Positions 61,196 to 64,000 of a stretch of DNA of 64,000 bases are shown one piece after another (position 1 is the stretch's first letter; the number at the start of each line of letters is the position of its first letter). The stretch is from Phalacrocorax aristotelis (taxonomy: Eukaryota > Chordata > Aves > Suliformes > Phalacrocoracidae). The DNA is taken from contig NC_134297.1 of assembly GCF_949628215.1 (NCBI RefSeq), positions 8,122,001-8,186,000 of the forward strand, written 5' to 3'. The position numbers and the translations under genes are program-made. The notes under the pieces were generated by a model. It saw only the letters and a program-made list of their open reading frames with translations. It was not told the origin of the DNA and did no database searches.

Positions 61196-62550
61196 GGCAT
61201 GGGAAGGTGGGTATGGCTGTTGCGGGAGGTGGCAGATTTTCGGGGGGCCGGTACCTGGGCGTCACGCCCCAGATCCGTGATTTCCTGTAGCTCCGGCTCA
61301 CACACATCGAGTGTCTCCCCCCAAAAACCGCTTGTGCCCCATTAAAAGACAAAAATTAAAATACCGATTTTTGCCGTAGGGCCGAGGGTTTCGCATTGTC
61401 CATATAATAATGGAAATATTGAGGCGTGCGTCGTTCAGGGAGCTGGGAAGAATGCCTGCGTGCTATCCCCAGTACCCTTATTCCCTCCAAGAGATAAAAA
61501 GAGATAAAATGGATTAAAAAAAAATCTGCAAAATTTATCTTTTAAAGAAACTAACTGACTTCCAAGCCTTCCCTGCCAGGAGGGTGCACGCAGTGGGATT
61601 TTTCCTATAGAAATGGCATTTTTTAGGCACGCAAATGCACATAGGTACCAAACAGCTTTGTAAAATGGCGGTGACTCATGATGGGGGTCACCTCGGGTTT
61701 GCTTTAATTTCCCAGAGCTATGATTTTAGGTTTAGAAAGCAGAAAAACCTCTAAAATCGAGATGGCAAAGTTTCGGGTGGCAGCAGTTTGCGCCAGACGA
61801 CGCCGAAGTGCCTGAGGTGTGGTGCAAACCCAGCCCCCGCTCTGCAAAAAGTCACCCCTTAAATAGATTTTGCCAGAGTTTGTTCACCCAGGAGGGGGAA
61901 AAGCAACGACCGGCAACCGGCCACGGTGACGCACAACTGTTTGCATCCTCTCCTCGCACCAAAAGTGTGTTTTAGCGTCTGATTTGGGGCAAAATGCTGC
62001 GTTTTTTGCAAAAGCGGCCGCCAGCTGCTGCTGCAGAGCTCCATTAACCCAGTGCTGGGAAGACACCAGACCTCCACTTCGTTAAGTTGATGGCTCTTTC
62101 TAATTTTCGCCCTGTCCTTTCGGGGCTCCTTACCATCCGGCAACCGGCCGGGACGGATGCACACCGTTGCCTTCATCCTTATTCTACAAACATCCTCATC
62201 CTCATCCTATTTTAGCATCCGTGCTTGGGGGTTGCGTCCCTCCAAGCTTTCAGCCCTCCTTATTGCCAAGGAATTTGAGAGCATCCATGTTTTTCCACAT
62301 GCTTTTCCTTCCCTGGGGACACAAACGCCGGCTCGATCGGCGGAATAATTGGGGATATTATTTGTGATTATTTCGGCGCGGAGCAAAAAGCCACCCTGAT
62401 GGTGAAAGGACAACGCAACCCGATGAGCTAAAATACTAAATTAATGCAGACGTGACCTTGCTGGGATGAGCGACCAGACGGCCGGGGATGCTCACCTCCA
62501 AAATAAAACCCAGGGCAGACTTGACGCAGGGTCTCCTGACGAAGCCAGCG
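61196..62550. other. Mixed interval, nothing recognised
   Basis: Complex sequence, partly AT-rich, without splice-supported frames. No mobile element is recognised. Confidence 0.45.
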
Positions 62551-62554
62551 CTCC

Positions 62555-62860
62555 CCGGCCTTAATTAGGCGCCCATCATTAAGCACAGACCTTGTACAAC
62601 AAGGTGCCCAAACCTCCCTGGCCCCAAATCGCGACATGACAGCGCTCAAATGTGTGGAAAACAAAAAGCCCGGTGTGGTTGCAGAGCATCACATCTCATC
62701 GCACTGGAGCTGCATCCTTATGAAAATAATTATAAAACTATTTTGCAGTTAATTTTTTTTTACGATGTAATGTTGAGTGGGGCTTTAGCGACACCCGCGG
62801 CTTAATTTATCTTCATCCCGGGGCAGAAAAATGTTGTAAAGCGGCTTCATCAGCTTCAAA
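62555..62860. promoter_or_regulatory. Candidate conserved non-coding element F
   Basis: Complex block with AT-rich cores (CCTTAATTAGGCGCCCATC, AAATAATTATAAAACTATTT, CGGCTTAATTTATCTTC). The texture is like elements A-E. No comparison was possible. Confidence 0.25.
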
Positions 62861-64000
62861 GCTCAGCAGAGGAATTATTTTTTGTCCCATTCGGAAGCTG
62901 GGTGTAATTTGGGCGTGTGGTCAGGGACCATTTTTTTCCTCCGGCTGTTGCTTCGCTGTTAGTTTTGCAGGGAAACCACCATTTTTTTTGCAGCTTTCTC
63001 TGTCCTGGAGTTACTTCTGGGGGTTAAATCTCGCTCAGGTATCCTGAGGGAGTGATGAAAAATGAGATGTTTCTGGGAAAAACCACCTTTTTTTAAAAAA
63101 AACAATAGAGGAAAAAAAGCAGTTATTTGAATTTCAAAGCAGGAAGATTTTTTTTTTTTTCAGGGCAGGTAAAGGACCGAATTACTCAGCACTTGGGACA
63201 GCTGGCTTACCAATGCAAACAGGTCTGAAAAGAACCCCAAACCCCAAAAACCCAAATCCTGAGCTGTTCTTATGAGCTTGCGAACTAAATACAGATTTTT
63301 GGGGGGAGGGATTTGGTTTGGGGTTGCTGGAAGCCTTTGATGAAAGCTGACTATCCCCAACAAGCCACATCACTGTTTAACAGCCTGCGCTTGGTGCAGG
63401 AATTTAGTGGTGCGTGTTTTGCAGAAAATAGGGGGTAAAAAGCACCTTTTGACCCAAGTATCTCTGAATTTGTGCGCCAGGGCTGTGTTAAACAGCAGCA
63501 GCAAATTTTTGCAGGAAAAAAAACATGGTAAGAAACAGCCCGTGGGGTTTGGGGGAGATGATCCGACTCGGAGGCGTGCCCGTACCATGCACCAGCGGGA
63601 TGCAGACGGCCCGAGGCTGCCCTGAGCTTCGGAGTCAGAAGCAGGACGGACTTTTTTGGGACCCAAACCGTGCCAGAAGGCGCCTCTGGTTTCCCAGCTA
63701 GTTCAGTCAGGGTAATGCACCACCCCCTCTTGCCACCTCGCCAGAGGGGCTGTGGAGTGGCGCTGAGCCTCGCCAGAGGGGCTGCTGGCAGCGGGGGGAG
63801 ATGTAGAAATCCACGTTTTTTTGAAGAAGTTAGAACTAAATGGAGAGCTTTACTTTTACCCTGTGTCTTTGCTGTGCTCCCAGCCAACGCGGTCAGTTTG
63901 CCCTTAGCTCGTGGCTGCGGTTTGAGCCTAGCCAGCATCCCTGCTTTGATTGCAGCCAGTACCCGTGGTTTGGTCCTCACCTCTGTCCCTGGGGTGATTT
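62861..64000. other. End of window, nothing recognised
   Basis: Mixed sequence with A or T runs (63085-63117, 63149-63161) and two short direct repeats of CTCGCCAGAGGGGCTG near 63740 and 63770. No supported exon. Confidence 0.45.

Noticed and set aside
33385-64000. PKNOX2 homeodomain or other coding exons
   Set aside because: I looked for the PKNOX2 N-terminal and TALE homeodomain sequences in all frames and saw none. The coding exons must lie beyond the window.

Overview
The window looks like bird nuclear DNA. Several CR1 LINE fragments carry the 3' tail typical of birds. The protein-coding genes are compact with short GT-AG introns, GC-rich promoters are present, and the spacers are crowded with minisatellites, as on avian microchromosomes. 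The gene order (possible CCDC15 tail, SLC37A2, TMEM218, then the expected start of PKNOX2) is that of human 11q24.2, whose bird counterpart is a microchromosome (chromosome 24 in chicken). The species cannot be told from this sequence. It holds no bacterial operon, phage, CRISPR array or recognisable retroviral element.

Layout. 1-735: the last coding exon and poly(A) signal of an unnamed plus-strand gene. 2.06-12.65 kb: a complete 18-exon SLC37A2 gene (glucose-6-phosphate/phosphate antiporter, 509 codons), with a GC-rich promoter and a palindromic minisatellite in intron 1. 12.65-18.0 kb: intergenic. 18.0-20.66 kb, minus strand: a complete three-exon TMEM218 gene (ciliary transition-zone membrane protein, 115 codons), whose second intron is occupied by a higher-order tandem repeat. 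20.66-33.0 kb: intergenic, with one CR1 copy and two islands of complex AT-rich sequence that resemble conserved non-coding elements. 33.05-33.76 kb: a strong CpG island in the expected position of the PKNOX2 promoter. 33.7-64.0 kb: no coding exon found. If the island is the PKNOX2 promoter, this is its first intron or 5' non-coding region. It is an alternation of tandem arrays (unit lengths about 14 to 60 bases), a polypyrimidine tract of over 600 bases, AT-rich microsatellites, CR1 fragments and short islands of complex sequence that may be regulatory.

The two complete genes converge on the 12.65-18.0 kb spacer and do not appear functionally linked. SLC37A2 moves glucose-6-phosphate across the endoplasmic reticulum membrane, while TMEM218 works at the ciliary gate. 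The most unusual features lie in the non-coding part: unrelated tandem arrays that share a GCAA core, a CR1 inserted in register into an older minisatellite, CR1 copies sharing a changed catalytic residue, and a very long polypyrimidine tract ending in a perfect 3' splice-site sequence.
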